Positions 46,126 through 58,365 of a DNA stretch of 64,000 nucleotides are shown here, piece after piece. The DNA lies in the NCBI RefSeq assembly GCF_005239225.2, contig NC_133287.1, forward strand, positions 11,389,493 through 11,453,492. The letters run 5' to 3'. The stretch's first letter is position 1; each line of letters opens with the position of its first letter. Source of the stretch: Populus alba. Its lineage: Eukaryota; Streptophyta; Magnoliopsida; Malpighiales; Salicaceae. The notes under the pieces are model-generated. The model was not told where the DNA came from. It did no database searches and worked only from the letters and a program-made list of their open reading frames with translations. A program made the position numbers and the translations under genes.

Positions 46126-49100
46126 TTTTATCAAACTTGATTTTTAGCTTTTTAGGATTGTGTCAATCTTGATTGCGAGTTACATAAACTTTATTTCAAA
46201 GCATGAAAAAGTCATGTGTCTTAAAGAGTCCTAGATTAAAGTATAATGTTGTAGCCTATTTAACTAAAGCTAAGAGGCTATCATGTAATCAATTACAATG
46301 TATTTCTTAATCAATATAACATCATACACTTGGCTGAGGGATATTCATTAGAGGATAATTAATAGGGTTTATGTTGTTTTTTACCTCAATCTCTAATACT
46401 TTCTAATTTATGATAATAGGTGGTATTGGTTCTAAAAAACAAGTAAGGAAACTTCACCATTATGCAAGAAACATTGACATGAATGGAGATTGAAAGACTA
46501 TATAGAAGATTATAAAGATAATAAGGGGGAAGATAAAAGAGTCTTCTAAATAAATGGATATAAATATGAATGTTACTGATGCTAGATTGGCTACATATAA
46601 GAGGAGATGTGCATTTGAAGCCTTATGTTCTTCGATACTAGTCTCTTATTAAACTAAGACTACTACAATTGACCCTTCCCAAGAATCCCACATTTTACAG
46701 ACAATTCATCTTCTTAACTCAAGATCAATTATTAGGGTTTGACCTTACATGGATGGGAGAATATAGAGATGTCATAAGGTTATTACTGAGGGATAACCCT
46801 ATAATGTTTGTTGTAAATGATATAAGTGCAGTGTGCACATTCATACAAATATCACAATTCCTAGAATATAGAGATGGGATACAAAACTAGCTTCTCCGAG
46901 TACTTGGACATTACTAGAAGGATGGTTTTCTATGTGAGTATTTATAATGAGGCATTACATCATGTTATGCTTTCTATTTATTTTTTTTAAATACCTATCC
47001 TTATGTTGTATGGCTTTTTTTTTTTTTGCAGACTTTTCAATTATAAGCGTTATCCACTAGGTGATGAGAGATTAAACGTCCATAATTGGATCATCCTTTG
47101 GTTATAGTGCATGAATATTATAAGGAACTTCAAATGTTAAAAGCATGTAGAGGTATTGAGATATCGTACAAAGATACCTTAATAAATAATAAGAGATAAG
47201 GGTGTTATTTTATGGAGATAAAATGATGGAGACTTTTTCTTTCTAAAAAAAAGATACAAAAGATGCCCACTGATAATACATTTTTAAGGGGTTCAAGTGC
47301 CAAACAAGTGAGAAATTCTTTCCTTCCATATCTTGAAGATGATAAATGTTGGCTTTAAGTATCCCTATATCTTTGACCATGCCATCCTATTTTAAGTCTA
47401 GATTTCCCCTTCCCTTATTGTTGCATGTTACTTCTGATTTTCTAAACACCAATCTTCTATTTTGAATTGTTTGTTTCTAACTTTGGCATTGTGATATCTA
47501 ATTGTTTTATGCTTGAACACCTCATTTCTCATATATGCTTCAATCAGGCTTCTTCCACTAGGTTTAGGTTTGTTTTGATATCTCACTCATTTCTCTAATA
47601 AGAAAAGTGTAACAATAGATAGTTAGAGCATCCTATTTTTATAAATCTTATTACCTTCTTACCATAAATTAGGAGAAAAGATGTTTTTCTCATGAAGGTT
47701 TTCTTAGTAGTCTTATAAGCTTATAAGATTTCATCTAGAAGTGGTTGAACTATTGTAGGAGGTGTATTTAGATTGTTAAGCCATGATTTAGTTTAGTTTT
47801 AAAGTTGGTTTCATAGTATTCGAATGAGACAAGTTTTTTCACCTTTTTTTTTCTTTCTTCTTCTTTTATCTCTTTCCCTGCCTCTTGACTCAAGTTTAGT
47901 CACTTCTCTAGGCTCAAACTCCTTTTTTTTCTCCCTCTTTTTTTTTTTTTGGATTTTTTTTGAGTTCTTTTTTCCTTGTTTTCCCCTCTAGTTATAGACG
48001 AAATGAGATCTCCTAGAGTCATTCTTAGTGGGGTGATCATGGCCATTGGCTCCTTTAAGTTAATCTCAACCCTCTATCGTGGTCATACTTTTGGCCAAAA
48101 CTTTTTTTTACCTCCCTTTTTACACTACTTTTTTTGAAGAAGTTTTATAGGCTCAAAACAACCTTTTTTTTTTTTTTTTGTCTGAGTACATGGCACACAT
48201 TTATGAGAGAGGAGTGCTGTGCTGTTTGGTGTTTGTGGGAGGCATGAGAGAGAGAGAAAATTGGAGCCAAAGTCTTATGAAGAAAAGAGAAAGAAAGAGA
48301 CTTGCATAATCACCATGTGGGAAGGAGAACGTACTATTTTAAACCCATGCATAAAATGACGTTGTTTTGTGTTTTTCTTAGAGTGAAATGCAATGTTTCA
48401 CTTAAAACTTTTTGTAATATGAAACAATATCATTTTAACATAAATAAAAGTTGTGTTTTAAAGAGGTTCCTTAATTTCTTTATTTTTTTTTTAATTTGGT
48501 CCTTGGATCCTTATTTTGTTTTTCTAGCTAAGTGCAACATTTTCTCTTTATTTCATTCAATCCCATCCCTGATCACATTAAAATGTTCTTTGCATATAAC
48601 GAAATTTTCCGATTCAATCCCTGGCTTTTGAAATTTAAAAATTTTAGCCAATTTAAATCATTTTCTCAATATTTCTTATCAATTTTATCCCAAACTATAT
48701 TTTTTTTATTTCTTGTTTCATCTTTATTTTTTCTTTTCTTTTTCCTTTGATTGATATTTTTTTTTTGTTATTGTTTCTCTCTCTCTGTTTTTAGATATTT
48801 GAAAGTGTTAAGAAATCAAGTTATGATATAGATTAATAACTACAATGCTAATTAACAAATCATCTCATTATGTCGTACTTTTAAATGAGATAAGACATTT
48901 TATACTTAAATTTGTAATCATTTTTTTAACAATTATATATGAGCTTATTATTTTATATAAAAAAATATAATTTAAATTTTTTGAATTAAATAGTCTTATG
49001 ATTATTATTTTTATATGGTTTACATGAATTCATTTTTCTTTGAATTTTTTTCCAGATAGCCACATAATTAGAATTATGAAGATACTATTTTTTATTTTTG

Positions 49101-50103
49101 TTTGAAATTTGCTTTTTATATTATGATGAGTTTTTCCTAAAACAAATACTACTAAAAAAGAAATTGTTTTCATAAAAAACATTAATATGGAAATTGGAGT
49201 ATTTCCTCTAGAAATAAAAGTTTTCACTTTTATTTAAATTATTGAGATTCTTATAAATATTTATTTTAATCATCGTATATTTTTATTAAAAAAATAACTT
49301 TGTGTTACACAATAAATTAGTTAGAGAAATAATTTGAGTTAAAAGGTAAGATTGATGAAATAATAGGCTCGACTTAATAAGTGTTTCCATATTAAACGAA
49401 AGCCTATAATCACCAGATCCATAAAAAATTATCATTATTATAAAAATAACAACATTTGCTCTCGATAATAAATTTCTTTCATGCTTGAGAACAATTCTCA
49501 CCTTACGATGTCAGTTCAAGAAGTTTGGTCTAGTTAATTTATTAGATTTGATGCGTAGGGATATGTTATTCTCATTTTAATGTATGAACCTATTCATGTA
49601 AATATAATGAGTATTAGTTTCTTGTATACATATTTAAAACCAAATTTTGATAAGGTTTTTAGTTTTAACTTTGTCACCCACTATTTTCTTTCAAATTAAT
49701 AGTCCTTTATATTAATTTGAAAATCTCACTTAGATATACTAATGGACTAGAATCTCATTGAATTTATATTACCTTAAGTAACTTAATAAATCAAAATAAA
49801 TTAAATTAGGTAAAAAAAACATAGCTTGTCAATCATATAAGTGAGTTAAGTAGAGCTTAATTTTATATCATTAAACATATTCGATTAATGATAACCTTGA
49901 GTAACTTAATAATTATCCATGAATATAAAATCAGAAGGCAACAAATCATGTTCTCAGCAAGTCCTTAATATATTAATGAGGGATTTATTATCAAATTTAA
50001 TTAGGTCTCCTTTCATGGCATAATTGATATATCATACATAACAATTATATATTAACATACACCCTTAGCATGCCATTACAATTGGATGATTATGGATAAA
50101 TCT
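46126..50103. other. Transposon-derived interior, no intact gene
   Basis: This lies between two homologous LTRs but has no gag or pol I can recognise. A 73-codon frame (46669-46890, with FDLTWMGEYRDVIRLLLRDN) looks peptide-like but matches no family I know. The stretch 47820-48300 is pyrimidine-rich and then GA-rich; 48480-48740 resembles the pyrimidine-rich LTR-like text at 1-719. Nested insertions are likely. Confidence 0.35.
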
Positions 50104-50960
50104 TGATACAATATAAGAAAAGGTTGAACAAAGAAATTCAGATTCTAGTGTAATTGTGTCCACTATCTAGTTTTATGCTATTGAGCATAATTTTCAATAT
50201 GACAGTTGGATCGGGCTAAAATTTTACCAGGATTTTTCAAAAATATTTTTCTATATTGAACTTAAATTTCAGGTCAATCAAAATTTGAAAAGGCATCACG
50301 ATATAGGTCAAAAGATGCAATACATATTTAACTTTTGGACTTCCAATTTAAAGAGGATTCTTTTCCTAGTAATGCAAGGACATTCAACAACTGATTTTAG
50401 GACCTTTTCTAGTTCTAAAAGGATCTTTAATGAGTAGCAACATAGTTTTCAAGTGTGGCAATGATTCTTTTAATGTTCCAAATTTCTTTTCTTACAAAGA
50501 TTCCTTATTTATCTTGGCCACAAATGAAAAGAGGGTTAATGGTAATTAATGACAGAATAATTTTGAGTTTCAATATTCTACAAGAAAACTAAGGGGCAAT
50601 AGTATAGTCAAACTATTTTATGAGTCCTTCGTCCTTATTTTATGAGATGGAGTTAGTCAAACTTTCCTTCCCTTGCTTTATCCTTCCCGTAATATTACGT
50701 TCTTTCCGCTTCTAGCCTAACTAAGGCAATTCAGTTCATTTCTGAAGCATCAAAAACATAGTTGAACGTGTCTTTCTTTCTTCGGAACGAATGAGAGTAA
50801 TAGTAGTCAGGGAAATAGAGTCTTTTCAAGGCAACTAGTGCTCTTTCTTTGACCCTTAACGCTAGGGCCACTTTCTTCCTTATACTTCTCATTTGTGATT
50901 TTCTAATCATTGGGCAAGGGTTAATTCCAATATTGTTAGTTCTTTGGTTTAGGTAATCAT
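50104..50960 (+). mobile_element. LTR copy B
   Basis: It begins TGATACAATATAAG and aligns with copy A in the same orientation over most of its length, and with the reverse complement of 960-1370. Shared text includes GATTCTAGTGTAATTGTG, GAGCATAATTTTCAAT and GGACCTTTTCTAGTTCT (the last shared with the reverse complement of 1040-1060). Divergence is high, so the two copies did not come from a recent single insertion. Confidence 0.55.
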
Positions 50961-51699
50961 TATGTCATACTTCTTATCAAACTTGATTTTTAGTTTTTTT
51001 GGATTGTGTCAATATTAGTTGTGGGTTTCTAGATCTTTACATCCACGAGGATGATTGTAGAGGTAACCATGATAAGAGATCCAAACGAATTATAAACCAT
51101 AACTTGGATGATTTGAGCATGAAACCTAGGTTATGGGATGATTTTTGGTAGCCTCTAGGTCAAAAGGATGATTAGTTTAGATAGGGGCCAATACGGTCAT
51201 AGAGGGGATTTTCAAAACTATTGAAACTTGTTTTGCTACTATTGAAATCAATTTGGGCAATATACTAAAGTCTTATTTGGGATATCTAGATGTCAATCAA
51301 GTTATTTTCATAATATTTGCTTCAAATTTTTTTTGTGTAGTAAAAAACATTCACATCTCATATGAATTTTCTTATTAGTGAAATTATAATTATAGTTTTG
51401 TCTTTGCTTGTCTTCATATATTTCTTGCTTCTTGAGTTAATTACACTTATTTGGATTGTGCTACTAAGTTGTTCTCTTTGATTGTGTTGATTTCAGTTCT
51501 GCAAGAGTTGAAGAGAAGGTGATATAAGAGAGAAAAGGTGTAGTGAACATATTAGAGTAAAAAACCTATTATTTATATGAAACACGAGTGGCATGAGAAT
51601 ATTTTTCTACCAACAACCTTTTTGCAGATTCAAAATGTCTTAAGAAAAGGGACATATACCACCTTTTACAGAGAATAACAACATAAAACTTAGATTTAA

Positions 51700-52905
51700 G
51701 GTCTAACACAGATGTTAGAGAAGTTTAACAAAGTGGATTGTATTTTTTATTGCCATACTTATTTGGGTAGAAAAAAGGTGAAACTTGTGGTGATTGAATT
51801 TACTAATTCCATGATTATTCAGTGGATCAAATTGGGACTTCTAGGAGGAGGAATAAGAAGAGACCTATTGATATATGGGATGATATGAAGGCTTTAATAA
51901 GAATGCAATTGGTTTCTAATCTTTATTAGATGGAGCTTTATAAAAAGCTATAGGGTTTGAGTTAGGGTTTTAAGTTTATGGAGGATTACTATAAAGAGAT
52001 GGAGATAGGGATCATTCAAGCTAATAGAGTGGAGGATAGAGAGGCCATCGTGGTTAGGTTTCTTAACAGGATAAATAGAGATATTGCTAATGTAGTAGAG
52101 TTACAATATTATATGGAGTTGAAGGATATGGTTCATATGGCAATGAATGTGAAAAGACATATTAAAAGGAGGCATAGCTCACTACTACAGCTCAATTTAG
52201 CTTCATCTTTCTTTGTTTGAAGGCTGAATATGAAGAGAGAGAGAGGGAGGGGGTTACCCAATCTAAGCCATTTATGTATTCTAAGGTTGAACAACCTAAA
52301 GCCAAAAAGGAGACTCTTAAAGATACTAAAGGTAAACCTGAAACTAAGCTTACTCCAAACTCAACCTACTTATAACCTAAAATTTTGTATGTGCTTAGAG
52401 GTTGGACATATTGCTTCTTAATATCCAAATAAGAGAGCTATGATTTTAAAAGACCATAAATATATATAGTCTAAAAATGACAGATTTGATATTGATGAGC
52501 CACCTTTGAAGGATTGTAGTGATGTTAAGATTGCATGCCCGATTGGGGGGGGGGGACCTTAATTATAAAGTGAATGCTTAATGTGGAAGTTAAATAAAAT
52601 GATATTTATTAGTTAAGGGAGAATATCTTCCATTCACGATGTCACATCTGAAACAATGTATATAATGTGATAACTGATGGACATTTGTATCAATGTAGTT
52701 AGCAGTACGACTCTTGTTAGGAAGTTAAATTTGAGTATTGTAAAACATCATAAACCTTATAAATTATAATGGTTGAATGAATGCGGTGAAGTGAAAGTAA
52801 CTAAGCAAATATTGATTTCCTTTTCTATTGGGATATATACTAATGAGGTGATATGTGATGTTTGGTTCCTATGTATGCTAGATATCTAATTTTATGGTAT
52901 CTTCG
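51700..52905 (+). pseudogene. Ty3/gypsy gag-protease remnant
   Basis: Translation with shifts allowed shows the retrotransposon gag core: RRRNKKRPIDIWDDMKALIR, then MEDYYKEMEIGIIQANRVED, RFLNRINRDIANVVELQYYM and VKRHIKRRH (51978-52180). A zinc knuckle near 52385-52435 is damaged: in CMCLEVGHIAS the expected first and last cysteines are replaced by Phe and Tyr, and a stop follows. A protease-like part (about 52610-52900) keeps an ITDG active-site-like motif, KHHKPYKL, NECGEVKVTKQ and SFSIG but is frameshifted. Reverse transcriptase and integrase are absent. It lies about 0.75 kb downstream of LTR copy B in the same direction, so it may belong to the same element. Confidence 0.75.
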
Positions 52906-55390
52906 CATATTTCAAGTTCTTGTTTCCAATCATTTTTTTTTTGTTTCTTTTCGTTTGTTAATGTTTAGTTTTGCATTAAAGTTACTCTGATAAAAAAAAA
53001 AATGTTCAACATTTAATTCTATCCAGAATATCTATTTAGAGTAAAAAAAAAAAAAGAAGAGAAATCAACAACATTATAATTTCAGGTATTATAAAGGCTG
53101 ATTCATTCAAATAACAAGGTAAATTGGAGTTTTTGAGTTTGATCTCATTAAAATCAATTGATATCAGAATTAAAAAATCAAGTTATATCATCTTTGTTTT
53201 AGTTGTTTGATGTTTTTTTCCACGTATATCTTCTTTGTATTTTTCTTTGTGTCTTGTTTCACATCATATCTAAAATAATTCTCTAGAGCCATTGAAGAAA
53301 ATTAGGTGGTTAAAACCTAATTAGCTGCCACAAATCTTCATAATTCCCTTGTAAGCAATATGATTGTATCCTTTACTACCATTCATCTTCATTTCGGATT
53401 AAAAAATAATTTTTCTATCTAAATTCTTACACTTCACTTCTAAATTACATAATATTTACATAATTAAGTAAACAACCTCGAGTTACACTTGAGGAGAATT
53501 AGATGTGGAAAAGAATTTTACAATCCCAAGGAAAAAAATATAGAAAACAAACATGATACACAAGTCTTATTTAATATTGTAATCATTCAACCACAAACAC
53601 AATTAAATTCGTCTTTAATGTCTGTAACTATCCATCATGCCTAATAACACATTAATATGCATAAATAAATATATCACATGCTTCAATTCTAATTATTAGC
53701 TTTATATGCAATTTAAAATAATAACACTTAGAAATATTAAAAATTCAAAATCCAAATTTATAATTTTCTAAATTTAATAAATTTTATTTAATATAAATTT
53801 TGTATTGAAAAACCACTTTCCAAAATTTAATAAGAAAATCAATCAAATTCGAATTATTAATAATATATTAAATTATTTTAGGATCAATTAAAAAAACTTT
53901 CGGCTTAAAAACTCTTTATTTTAGAAAAAGTACTTTTTCTAAATATTATTTAATTAGAGATTTTGATTCAATCATAATCCTATTGGTATATTACAAAACT
54001 AAAAAAAAAAAAATGAATTGCACATTTTAATTCAACCCTAATCCTATTAGAAAAATTATTATATAATTAATTTAATTTAGGATTTTACTTTTAATATAAA
54101 GTCAATGTTTTATAAAGGGAGGGGTAAAATCATAATTTTATCCAAAATACCCTATATGTAATTAAGCATAAGTTACAGATCATAATTCTACCTCTCAAAA
54201 AACCCTAAAGAAAGCTTAGGGACATAATTGAAATTCTTCCCCTTTCTTATTCTCATTGCAGCTACCAAAATGTGTTCATTGCCCATCACTGCCAACGACA
54301 ATGACCTAGCCTGATGCATTAGTTATTGGTGACACACATCCAAGCACGCTAGACACTATTGGTGGCGCACAACCACCAAAGACCCCCTTTTTTTTCACTT
54401 AAGAATTTGAGCTAGATTTGGAAAATCTAGCCAAATCTGTCTGGAAACAGTAATGGATATATTTAAAAAATATAGCCATGAGAGAAAAAATTACTTTTGG
54501 GAAAAATGATTTTTTCATATAAAATTAATTCAAAATTAATATCGATAACAATTAAAATATATAATCAACAACCTTAATTATCTAATAAAGGCTCCACTAC
54601 CATCGTTGGGCTTCCTCAAATGTATACTTGCAGCGAAAATGTAAATTTAAAATTTTTTAGGAGTCCTAAAAATCTTGTTAGATACATATAGAGTTGTTTA
54701 AGGTTTATACAAAGATGACCTAAAGATCAAATGTTCTTTTTGGCTTTGAATAATTATTTCAAGGTTGGGTTATCGCAAATCATAAATCTTTCAAGTGTTT
54801 GACCTCTAACGGTAATTCACACGAATCACTAATGAGAAATATCTTAAACCCTTATAAGATAGAGGGATTGTTATACCTTTGAATACTAACTCTTTTCTTT
54901 TATGTTTAGGTGTTTTTGTATTATACTGTCTTGTATATAAAATAAAAGGCATAATATTTCATTTATAGAAAAACTTGAAAACCCTGTAAATAATAAAATA
55001 TCAATTTGTCTCTTAAATAATATCACACATAATATTTTAGGATGAATTTTATAAATTTATTTAATCAAGTCCCTACTTGATTTTTTTAGGTCTAAAACTA
55101 TAACCCCTTATATTAATTATATTCTAATCATTAATTTCTAAAACTTATTTATGATCAAGTTACACTTGATTAATCATCTCATTTTAATTTATAATCAATG
55201 ATTCTTATGTGTGTAACCCATTAAGTTTCTTAATAAGTTAACTCAAATATAAATTACATTCCTAAATAAAATAGGATTAAATAAATTAAATAATTTAATC
55301 TATTATCAATTTAATAATTGATTGATTTGTATTTAAAGATCAAGTAAAATGTTTAGCAACTTGTTATGGTCCCCCAATTATTAGAAAACT
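52906..55390. other. Transposon-derived AT-rich DNA
   Basis: At 53150-53215 ATCAATTGATATCAGAAT followed by TCAAGTTATATCATCTTTG aligns with the primer-binding region of the 0.7-2.8 kb element in the plus orientation, marking another LTR end. The stretch 54240-54440 is GC-richer but closed in all frames. The rest is AT-rich without recognisable genes. Confidence 0.4.
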
Positions 55391-56990
55391 TATAAGTGGT
55401 TTGAGTTAATCTTGCAATGACAAGTTTCTTAGTGTGATTATTATCCCTTCATCATGAATGTTTTGATTTATACACATTATAGCATGTGTAAGATCACTTT
55501 GTTTTACATAAAAATCAAGGTGTTTCCCTACTTTTCTTACACACGACCTTTCCCTTATTATTATTTTTTTAATTTGTCTGAAGCCTTCAAATTTATCTTT
55601 AATGGCAAGATTCAACTTCAAGACAATAATAAAAATAAAGCAAGAAAGATCTATACTATCCAAATTTAAATGAAACAAGACAATATAATCCAAGAAAAAA
55701 GGAATTCAATTAAACAATACCAAGATTTAGTATGTACCTATTCGACAAAATCAAGAAAATATTCAAGAAACATTCGATCATCCCTAAAATTCGAGAGCTT
55801 GTATTTAGTTATGCTCTAACTTGTCAATTCAAATCAATTCTTGCATTTTTTTTTTCCTTTTTTTTTATCCACACAATTCAACATGATCAATTTTTTTTTT
55901 TTTTTTGCTCTAAGTTGAAATCAAGAAAGATATAAGATGAAGATGAAAAACACAACATTTCTTTGACGTGTCCGGTAAATATCAAGAAACTAAGAAAGAT
56001 GATTTGTTTTATATAAGGTTTGACATAATCTTTGAAATAATAAGAGAAGAATATATTAAAAAAAAAACAACAAGATCCTAGTTGAAACTAGGAAAAAAGA
56101 AAATCAAGAAACAACACAAACTAAAGATTAAAGGGATATAATATGATAATAGCATGAGCTCTAATACCAACTAATGCAGACACCTCATAGGATACACTAA
56201 AATCATATTTAAATGGTTTGCAACACCCAATAAGAACTACTTGAAGAACCAAAGTTATTATCAATTATCACTCCACTTTATGCCTTTAAAGAGACATGAA
56301 CAAGTAGTATAAAATCACAATAAAGTTGATCTATCTTTCAAAGAGCTTGTGAGTTTAATAAAAAACTTAGTATAGAAATCACTCAACCACACAAAAGATA
56401 GTAGGAATGTTGATTTCTTTATTAAAATAGTCTCTCCTTAAAAAGTCTATGCAAAAGAGCATTTGCACGAGAAAGAATCCCAAGTGTAATAAGATATCCC
56501 TAGTGGATATGGATAACTTAATAAATAATATTGATCCAATAAACTCAAATTTAAATAAAGGGCCTAATATTTATAAAAGACCTAATACTACCTAAAAGAT
56601 AAATAAAACAATATCTTAACTAATTTAAATAAAATTAAAGTCGTTTTCGTAATCAATTGGTAGAATTGAAGTCCAACTTCAAACACATGTTTCTCTATCT
56701 CGTCTTAATAAATTAGAAGGCATTCCATATATCACTAGAAAGATATGGATATTTACTTTTTAATTCAATGAAAATCACACTAAAATTCCTTCTATAGATC
56801 CAATTATGACCAAAATAGTATTAAAATGTAAAAACTGACATATTTGAATCTTTTTATTCCAATCTTTTTGTAATGTCTGAATGCCTCCAACAAGACTTTT
56901 TTTAACACAAATTAAATTAATCAAGGCTTGTTTTTTATTATTTAATATCTTCTTGAAGTTCATCTTATCTCATATGTCTTGTCACTGGAC
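55391..56990 (-). mobile_element. LTR-element fragment with primer-binding site
   Basis: On the minus strand TGGTATTAGAGCTC at 56169-56156 resembles the tRNA-Met primer-binding site, which places an LTR at about 56170-56990 and internal leader sequence at about 55400-56155. No gag or pol is visible downstream on the minus strand. Small open frames (55406-55693, 56775-56963) have no recognised domain. Confidence 0.45.
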
Positions 56991-57059
56991 AAATTAGAAC
57001 CTCTAACAAATCTCTTGGTGTTGCTTGGATCACATCACTAATTCTTAATCAACTTGACA

Positions 57060-57625
57060 TTGAAGATGAGATTGAAAAAAATTCATCTAAGGAAAAGATA
57101 AAAAAAAAAAAAACCCAAGTTAATCAGCCTAACCCGTAATCCGGGTCATTAGATCGTGATAACCCTATGGCAAGAAAATAAAATAAAATAAAAATATAGC
57201 TCAATTCTCAATCAACCAAATATTGAAGGATTAAATTGAAAAAAATTAAATAAAAAATAGACAAAATGAGCTGAATCATCCCAAGTTAACTTGTCAAATC
57301 TGGGTCAGAAAACCGAGATAACTCCATAAAAAGCAAATCAAGTAAATTTATAAAAGTCTAATTCCCAATTAAACCAATATTGAAGGATGAAAGTAAAAAA
57401 AAAATTAATTGACAAATGAAAAAAAACACGATTCAATATAGTTAACTTACAAAACTCGCAACCCAAGTTATAAAACCATAATAATCCTATTAAAAAAAAA
57501 TCAAAAAATAATTATGAAATCTAATTTTTAATCAATCCGATGCAAAATGAAGTTAAGAAAAAATAAATTTAAAAAATAATAAAAAAATAACCTGAATAAA
57601 CATAACTAACCTGTAAAACTGACGC
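57060..57625 (+). repeat. ~160-bp tandem array
   Basis: Three to four units begin near 57119, 57284, 57441 and 57602, recognisable by GTTAA(T/C)...AACCCG or GTTAACTTGTCAAATCTGGG, an AT(C/A)...GATAACCC(T) phrase, and CAATATTGAAGGAT. They are the reverse-strand relatives of the units at 8.8-10.1 kb. Confidence 0.6.
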
Positions 57626-57739
57626 CTTATAATTTATTTACATAGGCAGCCTAAACTACAATGAACTGTTCGTAGTTTGAGGTTCAATTTTCCGTTAAAT
57701 GACAGGTTTCATTATGATATAAACCCATTTCATTTTGTA

Positions 57740-57900
57740 TTTCATCCTTTTGTATTTTGAAAATATTTAAAAAAATTTATTTATTTTAAATTAATTTTTT
57801 TCTTATGTTTTTAAATTATTTTAATATAATAATATAAAAATAAGTATTAAAACATAATAATAAAATATTATTAACTTTATAATTGTCTCAGGTTTCATTG
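57740..57900. mobile_element. MITE fragment
   Basis: The TTTAAATTATTTTAATAT- and AAATATTTAAAAAAAT-type core is shared with the fragments at 12.1-12.7 kb. The ends cannot be defined. Confidence 0.3.
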
Positions 57901-57960
57901 GAGATGTTTAGAACCGTAGAGCAAGCCCAACCCTTTTGGGCCAATTTGCAACTTCGCTAA

Positions 57961-58059
57961 TTACTGTCCGGAATAAGCAATAACCTCTTGCAATTCGTCG
58001 CCTCCTAGCCAAACTATGTATTTGACAACTCCCCGAGCAATTTCCTCAACACTAGGCAT
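57961..58059 (-). other. Small ORF, 32 codons, unidentified
   Basis: The minus-strand frame starts MPSVEEIARGVV and ends DELQEVIAYSGQ before a TAA. Composition is peptide-like (balanced charges, Trp and Gly present) in GC-richer DNA, and the frame stays open about ten codons upstream of the ATG. It lies about 300 bases beyond the stop of the AAR3-like gene on the same strand, so it could be 3' UTR, an alternative last exon or a gene fragment. No family is recognised. Confidence 0.25.
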
Positions 58060-58365
58060 TTCTTCCAGCAAGCAAGAACAACGCAGCCAGTATCATATTA
58101 CGCTAGGCATGATCCAATAACAAAAAATACAGTCACATTCATTGAAGCAGGAAACCCTCGTTTATTTTTTCTGACAAGATTATGAAATCAAACAATCAGG
58201 AATATTTTTATTACTTCTATCAATCACAGCAGAATACTGATGCAGCATCCACCTGCAACCAACAACCCTTACAAGTGCAATTCAAAATAGATATATCCTT
58301 GTGTAACTGTTGACGACTGGGTGGGAATGGACAGCTTTCCTGTATTTGTTACTAAGGTGGAAGCT

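Noticed and set aside
48302..48750. Frames of 109 and 72 codons on the plus strand
   Set aside because: They lie in pyrimidine-rich LTR-like text and have no domain.
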